64,000 bases of DNA from Arthrobacter sp. ov407 (GTDB taxonomy: Bacteria > Actinomycetota > Actinomycetes > Actinomycetales > Micrococcaceae), in the NCBI RefSeq assembly GCF_900102895.1, contig NZ_FNGD01000012.1, forward strand, positions 62,001 through 126,000, given 5' to 3'. Shown piece after piece: positions 37,552 through 45,503 of this stretch. Every line of letters starts with the position of its first letter. Positions within the stretch are counted from its first letter, which is position 1. The notes beneath the pieces are model-generated. The model saw nothing but the letters and a program-made list of their open reading frames with translations, was not told the DNA's origin and searched no databases. The position numbers and the translations under genes were made by a program.

Positions 37552-38376
37552 CTATTTCTTGCTGAGCTTCAGCGCCTCCGGAATCAGCGCCCGGACGATG
37601 TCGGGCTTGTCGGAAAGGACCACGATGTCCACCCGGCGGTTCCGCTCCATGAGCGCGGGGGTGGAGTCGTCGTTGACTTGGCGGGCGGATCCGAACGCGA
37701 CGGCGCCGATGGTGCCGGGGGGAATGCGGCCGTTGTCCACCATGTAGCGCAGGACGTTGACGGCGCGCGCCGAGGACAGTTCCCAGGTGGAGGGGTAGGC
37801 CGTGATGCCGTTCGCGGCGTGGCCCTCGACCATGATTTCCATGCTGGCCGGCTTCAGGACCGGGGAGATGACCTGCAGCACCCGGGTTGCCCGGGAGGTG
37901 AGCTCGGGCCGGTCGGGTTCGAAGAAGGCCTGTGATCCGACGAGTTTGACCGTCAAGCCGCGCTGATCGATCTGGAACTCGACATTCTCGCTCAATTTGG
38001 CGACTGCCAGTCCGGCCTGCATTTTCGCCTGCAGCGCCTTGAGCCGGTCCACTTCCTTGATCGCCTCGGTCATGTTCTCGGGGGATGTGGTTGCCGCGCC
38101 CTTGACGGCGGCGAACGCCTCAAGGTCCTTATCCACGAGGTCCGGCGGCACTACGGTGCCCGACGCCGTATCCACGGTTTCCGACGCGACGGCGCCGAAG
38201 CCGGTGGCCAGGGAGTTGCGGAGCTTTTCAAACTTGTTGGCGTCCACGCTGGACATGGCGTACAGGACGATGAACATGCACATCAGCACGGTGACCATGT
38301 CCATGTAGGACGCCATCCAGCGCTCGTCGACGTGGTGTTCTTCCGGTTTCTTCCGCCCGCGCCGCCTGGAGCTCAC
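37552..38376 (-). CDS. motB: Flagellar stator protein MotB
   Basis: 274 residues: short basic N-terminus, one membrane helix with the proton-carrying Asp (D26 in SYMDMVTVLMCMF), a plug/linker, and a C-terminal OmpA-like peptidoglycan-binding domain (about 140-265; IMVEGHAANGITAYPSTWELSSARA, and NRRVDIVV). The GTG overlaps the motA stop (GTGA). One gap of 85 bp separates it from fliM, and no fliL is present there. Confidence 0.96.
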   Translation of the reverse strand: MSSRRRGRKKPEEHHVDERWMASYMDMVTVLMCMFIVLYAMSSVDANKFEKLRNSLATGFGAVASETVDTASGTVVPPDLVDKDLEAFAAVKGAATTSPENMTEAIKEVDRLKALQAKMQAGLAVAKLSENVEFQIDQRGLTVKLVGSQAFFEPDRPELTSRATRVLQVISPVLKPASMEIMVEGHAANGITAYPSTWELSSARAVNVLRYMVDNGRIPPGTIGAVAFGSARQVNDDSTPALMERNRRVDIVVLSDKPDIVRALIPEALKLSKK

Positions 38377-39188
38377 GCGGCCTGATCCAGCGTGTCGGAG
38401 TTGTCCTTGCCGCCGGCCTTCTTGCTGTCGCTGCTTTTGAGCTGGTGGTCCGGAACCATGGAGCGCAGCCTTTCGGCGAGCAGCAGGGGCTGGGCGCCGG
38501 CCTGAACGGCCAGCATGCCCTCCATCAGCAGGGTCATTCGTTCGACGTCCAGCTCCGACAGCCTGGCAAGGCGGCCGCTGAAGGGAAGCCAGAGGAAGTT
38601 GGCGGACAACAGGCCCCAGAGCGTGGCGACGAATGCCGACGCAATCATGGGCCCGAGCTCGTCCGGGGTGGAGAGGTTTTCCAGGACGTGGGTCAGGGAC
38701 ACCACGGTGCCGATGATGCCGACGGTGGGTGCGTAACCGCCGAGGCTGGCGAAGAATTTCGTGTTGGAGTGGTCGCTGCGGGACTTCGAGTCGATCTCGT
38801 CCTCCATCAGTATCCGGAGTTCTTCGGCGTCGGTGCCGTCGGCAATGTTCTGCAGGGCGCGCGTCAGGAAAGGATCTTTGACGCTGGCCGCTTCTTCCTC
38901 CAGGGACAGCAAGCCCTCGCTGCGCGCTTTTTCCGCGAACCGGACCACTTGGTCGATGCTTTCCTGCGGTTTAGACGTCTTGCCTACGAACATCTTGGGG
39001 AGGGCTTTGAAGGCCTGAATGACGTCTTTGAGGGTGTTGCCTGCGATCCCGACGGCGAGGGTGGCACCGAAGACCAGGACCATGGGGGCCGGCAGCAGGA
39101 GCGCGGTGACGCTGCCGCCTTCCATGGTCACCATGGCGATAACGGAGCCAAAGGCGAGGAGCAGTCCTATGACTGTTGCGGGATCCAT
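38373..39188 (-). CDS. motA: Flagellar stator protein MotA
   Basis: 271 residues with four membrane helices: GLLLAFGSVIAMV and LLLPAPMVLVFGATLAVGIA at the N-terminus, and FFASLGGYAPTVGIIGTVVSL and FVATLWGLLSANFLWLPF further on (the conserved Pro of GYAPTVGIIG helps proton-driven motion). The large cytoplasmic loop contains the charged region that meets FliG. Starts two bases after the flbD stop. Standard length. Confidence 0.97.
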   Translation of the reverse strand: MDPATVIGLLLAFGSVIAMVTMEGGSVTALLLPAPMVLVFGATLAVGIAGNTLKDVIQAFKALPKMFVGKTSKPQESIDQVVRFAEKARSEGLLSLEEEAASVKDPFLTRALQNIADGTDAEELRILMEDEIDSKSRSDHSNTKFFASLGGYAPTVGIIGTVVSLTHVLENLSTPDELGPMIASAFVATLWGLLSANFLWLPFSGRLARLSELDVERMTLLMEGMLAVQAGAQPLLLAERLRSMVPDHQLKSSDSKKAGGKDNSDTLDQAA

Positions 39189-39190
39189 CG

Positions 39191-39493
39191 TTACTTTCTG
39201 GGTTGTGCGGGCGCCGTGGGGCCAGCGCCGTCGTCGTAGGGGTCCTCATCCGGATCGTCGGTCCGGACCAGGCTTAGCGGATATCCGGTGATGGCCGGAA
39301 AGTCCCGGGCCTTGCTCAGGATGTACGCCCGGTAGTCGGCGATGAGTTCGACAACTTCCGCGAGGCTTTCCAGCACCACGTAAGCGGCGCCGTCGAGCGT
39401 CACCAAATGCGTATCCGGGCTCTCGTGGATGCGCTCAATAAGGTCCGGATTGACCGCGAAGCGCGTTCCGTTGAGGCGTGTGACGACGATCAT
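39191..39493 (-). CDS. flbD: FlbD family flagellar protein
   Basis: 100 residues. The N-terminal 60 are the FlbD (SwrD-like) family: MIVVTRLNGTRFAVNPDLIERI, ESPDTHLVTLDGAAYVV, and a short helix. In Bacillus SwrD raises motor power and the gene lies beside motAB as here. The C-terminal tail (DDPDEDPYDDGAGP) is acidic and extra. ATG 39493 matches the family start. First gene of flbD-motA-motB. Confidence 0.88.
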   Translation of the reverse strand: MIVVTRLNGTRFAVNPDLIERIHESPDTHLVTLDGAAYVVLESLAEVVELIADYRAYILSKARDFPAITGYPLSLVRTDDPDEDPYDDGAGPTAPAQPRK

Positions 39494-39536
39494 GGGCCGA
39501 TTCTGCTCTGTGAGGGGAAGGGTGTTCTCCTCCGTA

Positions 39537-39564
39537 CTGTCGGCAGGACCGGCCCCTTCGTTAG
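39537..39564 (-). promoter_or_regulatory. Sigma-28 (FliA) promoter for flbD-motA-motB
   Basis: Minus strand: CTAAC (39564-39560), 15-bp spacer, GCCGACAG (39544-39537), one base off the common GCCGATAG. The flbD ATG is about 40 bases downstream. Confidence 0.68.
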
Positions 39565-39754
39565 GCACCTTGGCGACGCGCCGGTTCCGCAGGGCGGCCG
39601 ACGTGGGCCGGATGGCCCGTGCCAAGGCTGTGGCGCGGTATTAGCGTGGGAGCTGACGGGGCCACGCGGCCCGCCCTGTTGGACGCAGTTCGTCCCTTGC
39701 AGTTGGTCCATTGCCAGGAAGAGACGGCCGCCCGCCTCGTCAGGAAGGCCAGCC

Positions 39755-40921
39755 ATGGTGTCATTTCCGGCTCTGGAGCAGCCGTTGAACCCGTTTCCCC
39801 GCTACGAAGCCATGCGGCACAGTGAACCCGTTTTCCAGGATCAGGAGACCGGCGTGTGGCACGTGTTCCGCTACGACGACGTGCAGCGGGTCCTGTCCGA
39901 GCACGCCACGTTTTCTTCCCGGATCGGCGGGGACAACCCCTCCGAAACGGGCCAGCTCTTCGCCGCCAGCCTGATCAACACGGACCCGCCCAGGCACCGC
40001 CAGTTGCGTTCCCTGGTGTCCCAGGCGTTCACGCCTCGGTCAGTGGAAGCGCTCGGCCCGCGCATCTCGGAACTCACCGACGAGTTGCTGGACCCGGTAG
40101 TTGCTGCCGGCGCCGCGGATCTGATCGACCAGCTGGCCTATCCCCTGCCGGTAATCGTGATCGCGGAGCTGATGGGCATCCCGGCCGCGGACCGGGACCG
40201 CTTCAAGGAGTGGTCCGACGTGATCGTGAGCCAGACCCGCCCGGGCGCCGACGAGTCCGGCCACATGGCCGCACACCGGGAAATGGCGGAGTACTTCATG
40301 GGCATGATCGAGCAGCGGCGGCGCCGCCCGGGCCATGACCTCATCAGCGCACTCCTCGGGGCCGAGATCGACGGGCAGAAACTCACCGTCATCGAGCTGC
40401 TCGGATTCTGCAGCCTGCTGCTCGTTGCCGGCAACGAGACCACCACCAACCTGATCGGCAATGCGGTGCTGTGCTTCAGCGAAGCCCCGGGCACGGCGGA
40501 GCGCCTGATCGCCGAGCCGGCCCTGCTCCCGCAGGCGATCGAAGAGGTGCTGCGGTACCGCTCCCCCGTCCAGTCCATGTACCGGATCTCCGCCGTCGAT
40601 ACGACGCTGCGCGGCCTGCCGATCCCCGCGGGGTCGCCGATCGTGGCCTGGATCGGCTCGGCGAACCGTGACGGGGAGCAGTTCCCGCACCCTGACGTGT
40701 TCGACGTCGGACGCTCACCGAACCGTCATCTCGCCTTCGGGCAGGGCGTCCACTTCTGCCTCGGCGCTCCCCTGGCCCGGCTCGAGGCCAAGATCGCGCT
40801 GCAGGCCGTGCTCTCCCGGTTGCCCGGGCTGGCCGTAGAGCCCGAGGCGCAGCTGGAGCGGATGGAAAGCACGATCGTCTATGGAGTGAAACAGCTTCCT
40901 GTGTCCTGGCAGGCCGCCTGA
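39755..40921 (+). CDS. Cytochrome P450
   Basis: 388-residue soluble bacterial P450. The haem-ligand Cys is C335 in FGQGVHFCLGAPLARLE; the K-helix ExxR is EEVLRYR; the I-helix oxygen motif is AGNETTTN. It is expected to hydroxylate a small substrate with electrons from a ferredoxin system, none of which is adjacent; its substrate is unknown, and the class is CYP107/BioI-like at most. AGGAAGG lies seven bases before ATG 39755. It sits on the opposite strand inside the flagellar locus, between flbD and flgE, with base composition like its neighbours. Confidence 0.93.
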   Translation: MVSFPALEQPLNPFPRYEAMRHSEPVFQDQETGVWHVFRYDDVQRVLSEHATFSSRIGGDNPSETGQLFAASLINTDPPRHRQLRSLVSQAFTPRSVEALGPRISELTDELLDPVVAAGAADLIDQLAYPLPVIVIAELMGIPAADRDRFKEWSDVIVSQTRPGADESGHMAAHREMAEYFMGMIEQRRRRPGHDLISALLGAEIDGQKLTVIELLGFCSLLLVAGNETTTNLIGNAVLCFSEAPGTAERLIAEPALLPQAIEEVLRYRSPVQSMYRISAVDTTLRGLPIPAGSPIVAWIGSANRDGEQFPHPDVFDVGRSPNRHLAFGQGVHFCLGAPLARLEAKIALQAVLSRLPGLAVEPEAQLERMESTIVYGVKQLPVSWQAA

Positions 40922-40960
40922 CGGAGGGCGCCGCTGCACGCCCCTTCCCCTTCCTCCGAT

Positions 40961-41041
40961 GCCCTATCACGTATGGCTGCTTCGGCCGCTCTTTGGCAGC
41001 CATACGTGATAGGGCAACGCGGAGGATAGGGCAACCCCGAG
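40961..41041. repeat. Perfect 20-bp palindrome with 17-bp direct repeat
   Basis: GCCCTATCACGTATGGCTGC (40961-40980) is repeated inverted at 40996-41015 around 15 bases. The outer end continues as two 17-bp units starting GATAGGGCAAC (41008 and 41025). It lies between the convergent P450 and flgE stops, where a bidirectional terminator is expected, but it has no U-run and looks like a repeat family member. Confidence 0.75.
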
Positions 41042-41058
41042 GGCGGGGCGTCCTGGAA

Positions 41059-42243
41059 CTAGCGCTTGAGCTGGGTCAGTTCCTGCAGGACCTCATCCGA
41101 GGTGGTGATGATGCGGGCGTTGGCCTGGAAGCCGCGCTGGGCGACGATCAGGTTGGTGAACTCCTGGGACAGGTCCACGTTGGACATCTCCAGGGAGCCG
41201 CCGGCCAGGGAGCCGATGCCGGGATCGCCGGCGCCGCCCAGCTGGACTCCGCCGGAGTTGGCGGTGGCTACGTAAGAGGAGCCGCCGGCCTTTTCCAGAC
41301 CGGTGGGGTTGGTGAACTTGGCCAGGGCAATCTTGGCAAGGACCTGCTTGGTGCCGTTGCTGAACGAGCCGATCAGGGAGCCGTCGTTGCCGAGGGTGAA
41401 GGACTCCAGCTTGCCCGTGGCGGAGCCGTTCTGGCCGCTGACAATGAGGGAGTTCATCGTGGCATAGCCCGAGACCTTCGAGAGATCCACGGTGATCGCG
41501 TTCGCGCCTGCGCCGATGACGAAGGGGCCGCTGGGCGTCAAGGTGCCGTCGGTCCCCTGCGTCAGGGTGATGTTGGCGGTGGCGCCATTGTCGTCAACGC
41601 CTTTAACACTCCAGCCGCCGCCGGCGGCCGTGGCGAATGTCAGGGTCACGTTGCGCTCGGCACCGACGCCATCGTAGACCTTGACGACGCGGTCCATGGG
41701 AGCGCCTGTGTAGTCGCTGGGCAAGTTGCCGTCCAGCGTGACCTTCGAGGTGGCCGTGGCGACCATGTTGTTCGGGTTCAGGGTGATGTCGCCGACGGCT
41801 CCGGCCGTATTGATTACACCGTTTTTGGCGGTCCAGCCCTGGAGGATTCCGCCGTCGGGGCTGACCAGCTGGCTTGCGGCGTCAAAGTTGAATGAACCGG
41901 CACGGGTGAACAGCTGCTGGCCGCCCTTGCTCGTGACGAAGAAGCCCTCGCCGGAGATCATCATGTCGGTGGCGCGGCCGGTGCTCTGCGAGGAGCCCTG
42001 GCTGAAGTTGGTGCTGACACCGGCCACACGGACGCCGAGGCCGATCTGGGCCGGGTTGCTGCCGCCGGACTGCGCCTGCGGGGCGGACGCGCCCTGGGTC
42101 ATCTGCGAGAGGGTGTCCTGGAACTGGGTGGTCGAGGCCTTGAATCCGGCCGTGTTGACGTTGGCGATGTTGTTGCCGGTGACGTCCAGCATGGTCTGGT
42201 GGGCGCGAAGGCCCGAGATTCCGGAGTACAGCGAGCGGAGCAT
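41059..42243 (-). CDS. flgE: Flagellar hook protein FlgE
   Basis: 394 residues, hook-basal body family: N-terminal MLRSLYSGISGLRAHQTMLD and NIANVNTAGFKAS; a variable middle domain; C-terminal LEMSNVDLSQEFTNLIVAQRGFQANARIITTSDEVLQEL split in two. Size fits a short hook protein. It is the only FlgE/F/G-type protein seen, so the distal rod function must come from it or from genes elsewhere. The long N-terminal frame extension to 42432 is discarded because the family starts at MLRSLYSG. Last gene of the flgB operon. Confidence 0.95.
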   Translation of the reverse strand: MLRSLYSGISGLRAHQTMLDVTGNNIANVNTAGFKASTTQFQDTLSQMTQGASAPQAQSGGSNPAQIGLGVRVAGVSTNFSQGSSQSTGRATDMMISGEGFFVTSKGGQQLFTRAGSFNFDAASQLVSPDGGILQGWTAKNGVINTAGAVGDITLNPNNMVATATSKVTLDGNLPSDYTGAPMDRVVKVYDGVGAERNVTLTFATAAGGGWSVKGVDDNGATANITLTQGTDGTLTPSGPFVIGAGANAITVDLSKVSGYATMNSLIVSGQNGSATGKLESFTLGNDGSLIGSFSNGTKQVLAKIALAKFTNPTGLEKAGGSSYVATANSGGVQLGGAGDPGIGSLAGGSLEMSNVDLSQEFTNLIVAQRGFQANARIITTSDEVLQELTQLKR

Positions 42244-42274
42244 GGGAACTGCCTTTCTACGGGTGGAGAACTGG

Positions 42275-42739
42275 TCAGGAAGCGGCCGGCGCGGTGAGCC
42301 CGGTGATGGAGTCGAGGGGAACGGAACGATCGCCGACCTTGACGGTCGGAACTGCTCCGGCGTAGGAAACTGAGCCGGCGAGACCGGTCCCCGTTGTGCC
42401 GTCGCCGAGGGTGTAGTCGACAGTGTGGCCAATCAGTTGGGCTGCGGCGGACCGCATCTGGAGGGAAAATGCCTCTTTGCTATTGGTGGTCATTTCGGTC
42501 GTCTTCTCCATCATGGACAGCTGGATGGTCTGGCTCATCATCTGGTTGGTGTCCATGGGGGCGCTCGGGTTTTGGTTCTTCATCTGGGCCACGAGCAAGG
42601 TCATGAAGACGTTTGCATCCATGGTCTGGACGGGGGACCGTACTGCGGACGCTGCCGTATCGGCCCCCGCGCCGGCGACCGGCTGAGGCGTGACCGTCTG
42701 CGGCGCGATCGGCTGGGATGCGATGGGTTGGATCGTCAT
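42275..42739 (-). CDS. flgD: Flagellar hook cap protein FlgD
   Basis: 154 residues, short form. The N-terminal family block is MDANVFMTLLVAQMKNQNPSAPMDTNQMMSQTIQLSMME (seen in two pieces), which is the conserved FlgD segment. The C-terminal part (VDYTLGDGTTGTGLAGSVSYAG) is a small beta domain, and the usual large Fn3/tudor region is reduced. FlgD caps the growing hook. It lies 19 bases after fliK. Confidence 0.92.
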   Translation of the reverse strand: MTIQPIASQPIAPQTVTPQPVAGAGADTAASAVRSPVQTMDANVFMTLLVAQMKNQNPSAPMDTNQMMSQTIQLSMMEKTTEMTTNSKEAFSLQMRSAAAQLIGHTVDYTLGDGTTGTGLAGSVSYAGAVPTVKVGDRSVPLDSITGLTAPAAS

Positions 42740-42757
42740 GAGTCGCGTTCCTTCGTG

Positions 42758-44374
42758 TCAGACAAGAATGTCGAGGGTGGTCTGGGGGCCGTTCAAGGTC
42801 GTGGCGCTGCGTAGGGCGGCGTTGTCGGCCAGGCCGTCCCAGCGGTTACCGCCGCGCGGTTCGCCGGGTCCGTTGCGGCTGCCTTGGCCGGCATCGTTCC
42901 CACCGGGGTCCCCGCCTGCACCGCCCCGGCCTGCCGTTCCCTGCCCTGCACGGTCCTGGGCTGCGCCGCCCGGTCCGCTGTGTTCGGAGAGGTCCAGGCT
43001 CGCGCCGAAGCCTGCGCCCGTGAGTTCCTTGCGGAGCTCGGGCAGAATCCCCCGGACGGCCTCGCGGCCCGCGTCGCCGGCAGCGAAGAGCTCTATCCGG
43101 ACCCCCGCGGCGTCGATATGCGCCCGAACTGTCAGCGGCCCGAGGTCCTCGGGGCTCACATTGAGGGTCATGACGTGCTGGCCGTGGGGTGCGCCGACCA
43201 GCGTGAAGAGCGGCTTGACGAGTTGCGGCTGGAGGGCAGCAGCGGTCTGGGGCGCGGCTGAGGCTGGCTGTGGCGTTGCTGCCGGGACCGGGGCTGACGA
43301 CGGCTGGCCGACCGGCGCCGCGCCCGGGACCGCCGTGCCGGCAGCGGCTACCGCTGCGGAAGGGGCTGCCGGGGCCGTGTTGTCGACAGCCATGTTGTCG
43401 ACGGGCTTGGTTTCCGCCGGTGCGACGCCTGGAAGGCCGGTCAGGAAGCCGACCGTGCCGTTGGCATCCGCAGCCGTTACCGACGCCGCCGGCGCGGTCA
43501 CCGAAGCGACGACCCGCGGGGCAGCCACGGCGGCCACGGCGGCCGTTGCGCCGACGGCGGCCAGCACAGCGGTCGGCGAGGTATTCGGGCCGGCTGAACC
43601 GACCCCCAAGGGACTCAAGGAGCCTGAGCCCGCCGGTGGCTGCGAGGTAACCAACTGCGGCGCATCCGAAGCGTCGCCCGGGACTGCGGTGCCGCTGTCA
43701 GCCGGAGTTAGCCCCGTCGCGGCGGGAAAGGTAATCCCGCGCTGAGATGCCACTGTCTGAACCGCATCTGCCTGAGCTGTCCTTGTTTGAGCCGCGCTTG
43801 CCTGAACTCCGATTGCTTGAGCCCCGTTTGCCTGAGCCCCGGCATTCTGCGGGGCTGCCGGCTGCGCGGTTCCAGCGAGGGCGGCGCCCGGCACCGAAAG
43901 GCGCGGGTCGGGCTGCCCGCGCGTCAGGGCGACGGCCACCGTCGGGGGCGTCGTCGCCACTGCCGTGGAAGTCGACACGGCCTCGAAGTCCGGCGTCCCG
44001 AGACCGGCAACGGCCGGCGGCGCACCCTGCTGGGCAGCGATTGCAGACGGCATGGAGCCGGCGACGACGGCGGCGGCGTTGACGGCGGCGCCGTCGACGG
44101 CCGAAGCGGCGGCCGAGCCCCCGTCCTCGGCCCGGAGGGCAGGCTCGTGGCCGGCACCCTTAGCAGCCGACGGCGTTCCGACGTGTCCACGGCTGCCCGC
44201 CGTCTTATCCGAAGACGTGTCCGGCGCGCCCTGGACATCGTTGAGGACGGTGTCGAAGGAGCCCGCGTCTGTTTTCCCGGTTTCGGGCCGCGAACGCGCA
44301 CCATGCTGCGCGCGGGCGTGAACCGTGGCGGCGGCCAGCGCAGCCGCGAGATCCCCCGATGCCGAGGCCTTCAT
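42758..44374 (-). CDS. fliK: Flagellar hook-length control protein FliK
   Basis: 538 residues, mostly low-complexity Ala, Thr, Pro and Gln with repeated QANGAQAIGVQASAAQ-like units (about 205-240). The C-terminal FLG_hook domain is recognisable (about 410-500; HVMTLNVSPEDLGPLTVRAHI, VRIELFAAGDAGREAVRGIL), followed by a Gly-rich tail. FliK measures hook length and triggers the FlhB switch. ATG 44374 overlaps the stop of the NlpC/P60 gene (ATGA). Identification rests on the C-terminal domain and place in the operon. Confidence 0.85.
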   Translation of the reverse strand: MKASASGDLAAALAAATVHARAQHGARSRPETGKTDAGSFDTVLNDVQGAPDTSSDKTAGSRGHVGTPSAAKGAGHEPALRAEDGGSAAASAVDGAAVNAAAVVAGSMPSAIAAQQGAPPAVAGLGTPDFEAVSTSTAVATTPPTVAVALTRGQPDPRLSVPGAALAGTAQPAAPQNAGAQANGAQAIGVQASAAQTRTAQADAVQTVASQRGITFPAATGLTPADSGTAVPGDASDAPQLVTSQPPAGSGSLSPLGVGSAGPNTSPTAVLAAVGATAAVAAVAAPRVVASVTAPAASVTAADANGTVGFLTGLPGVAPAETKPVDNMAVDNTAPAAPSAAVAAAGTAVPGAAPVGQPSSAPVPAATPQPASAAPQTAAALQPQLVKPLFTLVGAPHGQHVMTLNVSPEDLGPLTVRAHIDAAGVRIELFAAGDAGREAVRGILPELRKELTGAGFGASLDLSEHSGPGGAAQDRAGQGTAGRGGAGGDPGGNDAGQGSRNGPGEPRGGNRWDGLADNAALRSATTLNGPQTTLDILV

Positions 44375-45072
44375 GATGCCGCCCCTGCAGGGACGATGCG
44401 CCGGATGGAGGTCAGGTTGGACTGCTGTTCCCAAGCATCGCGGATCTGGATGGTCTTGCCGGGCACGGGAGCGTCGATCGCCTTTCCGTTGCCCAGGTAG
44501 ATGGAAATGTGGTTGCCGCCGAAGCTCACCAGCAGGTCGCCGGGTTTCGCCTCGGCGAGGGAGGCCACCGGGGTGCCCTGGCGCATCTGGTCGCTCACCA
44601 CGCGGGGAATCTCCACACCGAGGTCTTTGAAGACCCGCTGGGTGAAGCCGGAGCAGTCCATGCCGGTGGCCGGGTTGGTCCCGCCCCACACATAGGGAAC
44701 ACCGATGTACTTCTTAGCCACTGCCACGACGTCGTTGCCCGTCGCGGCACCACCGGTATGGACGGTTCCTGTTGCCTGAGGGCCGGAGAGCGCGGCGGTC
44801 CCGGCCGCCGTCGTGCCGCCGAGCCCCAGCGAGGTGCCGAGGCCCAGGTTGTCGGTGAGGGAGGCGACATCCGTTGTGCCGCTCCCGCCCAGTGCCGAGG
44901 CGAGTGCCTGGGTGAACGTGGCGGAGTCGCCTGTGCCCGTGGCGGTCGCAAGCGAAGTCGCTGCTGCGGCTTTTACCGCGGCTGCGCTTGCTTCCGTTGC
45001 CGCCGGCCGGCTCAGTTCCGCGATCATCGACTGGATGCCCTGCATCCGGCCGATCGCTTCGGTCATGCTCAT
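44371..45072 (-). CDS. NlpC/P60 (C40) peptidase in flagellar operon
   Basis: 233 residues: an N-terminal helical region (1-30, MSMTEAIGRMQGIQSMIAEL), an Ala/Thr/Gly-rich linker (30-115) and a C40 domain (about 118-233). The catalytic Cys is in the motif GTNPATGMDCSGFTQRVF and the His in SFGGNHISIYLGNG; a polar third residue follows in AIDAPVPG. These enzymes cut peptide bonds in peptidoglycan. No signal peptide is seen, so export may be by the flagellar apparatus. It occupies the position where FlgJ-type rod muramidases work in other bacteria, and it overlaps fliJ and fliK by four bases each. Confidence 0.9.
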   Translation of the reverse strand: MSMTEAIGRMQGIQSMIAELSRPAATEASAAAVKAAAATSLATATGTGDSATFTQALASALGGSGTTDVASLTDNLGLGTSLGLGGTTAAGTAALSGPQATGTVHTGGAATGNDVVAVAKKYIGVPYVWGGTNPATGMDCSGFTQRVFKDLGVEIPRVVSDQMRQGTPVASLAEAKPGDLLVSFGGNHISIYLGNGKAIDAPVPGKTIQIRDAWEQQSNLTSIRRIVPAGAAS

Positions 45073-45503
45073 GGCTTCACCTGCTGTTCATCGCGGTGCC
45101 AGAGCGTCGAGGCGATCTCGTCCAGGACCGACTGTTCGGCGCGCAGGTCCGCGGAGTTGACCTCGGCGTCGTGGCGGGCTTGCAGTTTTTCCAGCCCCAC
45201 GGAACGCGTGCGGGCAGCGATGAACTCGGCGCGGGCGTTGGCTTCGTCGGCCTCGGCCAGGTGCGTGAGGCTCTGCAGGTCCGCGAGCATGCTGTGCGAG
45301 GAAGACCGGGCGGCGGCCACGGCGCGCAAGGAGGCCGAGCTGGAGATGGGATCATCCGTGGCGGCCAGCTCGCGGCGGGCAGCGGCTTCGCGGACCCGGA
45401 CGGAGCTGGAACGTGAGCGGGCGCGCGCCAGCCCTGTCGCCGCCTGGTCCTGCTGGAGCTGGCGGAGGCGCAGGAGGCCGGCCAGAGAGAATTCGCGGTT
45501 CAT
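45069..45503 (-). CDS. fliJ: Flagellar export protein FliJ-like
   Basis: 144 residues, a long antiparallel coiled coil rich in Ala, Arg, Glu and Leu (LLRLRQLQQDQAATGLARAR, RRELAATDDPISSSASLRAV). It lies directly after fliI with a four-base overlap, the standard place for FliJ, which couples the ATPase to FlhA. Sequence similarity is low, so the call depends on coiled-coil nature and position. Confidence 0.78.
   Translation of the reverse strand: MNREFSLAGLLRLRQLQQDQAATGLARARSRSSSVRVREAAARRELAATDDPISSSASLRAVAAARSSSHSMLADLQSLTHLAEADEANARAEFIAARTRSVGLEKLQARHDAEVNSADLRAEQSVLDEIASTLWHRDEQQVKP

Noticed and set aside
40961..41015. Simple intrinsic terminator
   Set aside because: No U-run on either strand and the flanking 17-bp repeats point to a repeat element; termination remains possible.
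42244..42432. N-terminal extension of flgE upstream of MLRSLYSG
   Set aside because: It overlaps flgD and adds residues unlike any hook protein.
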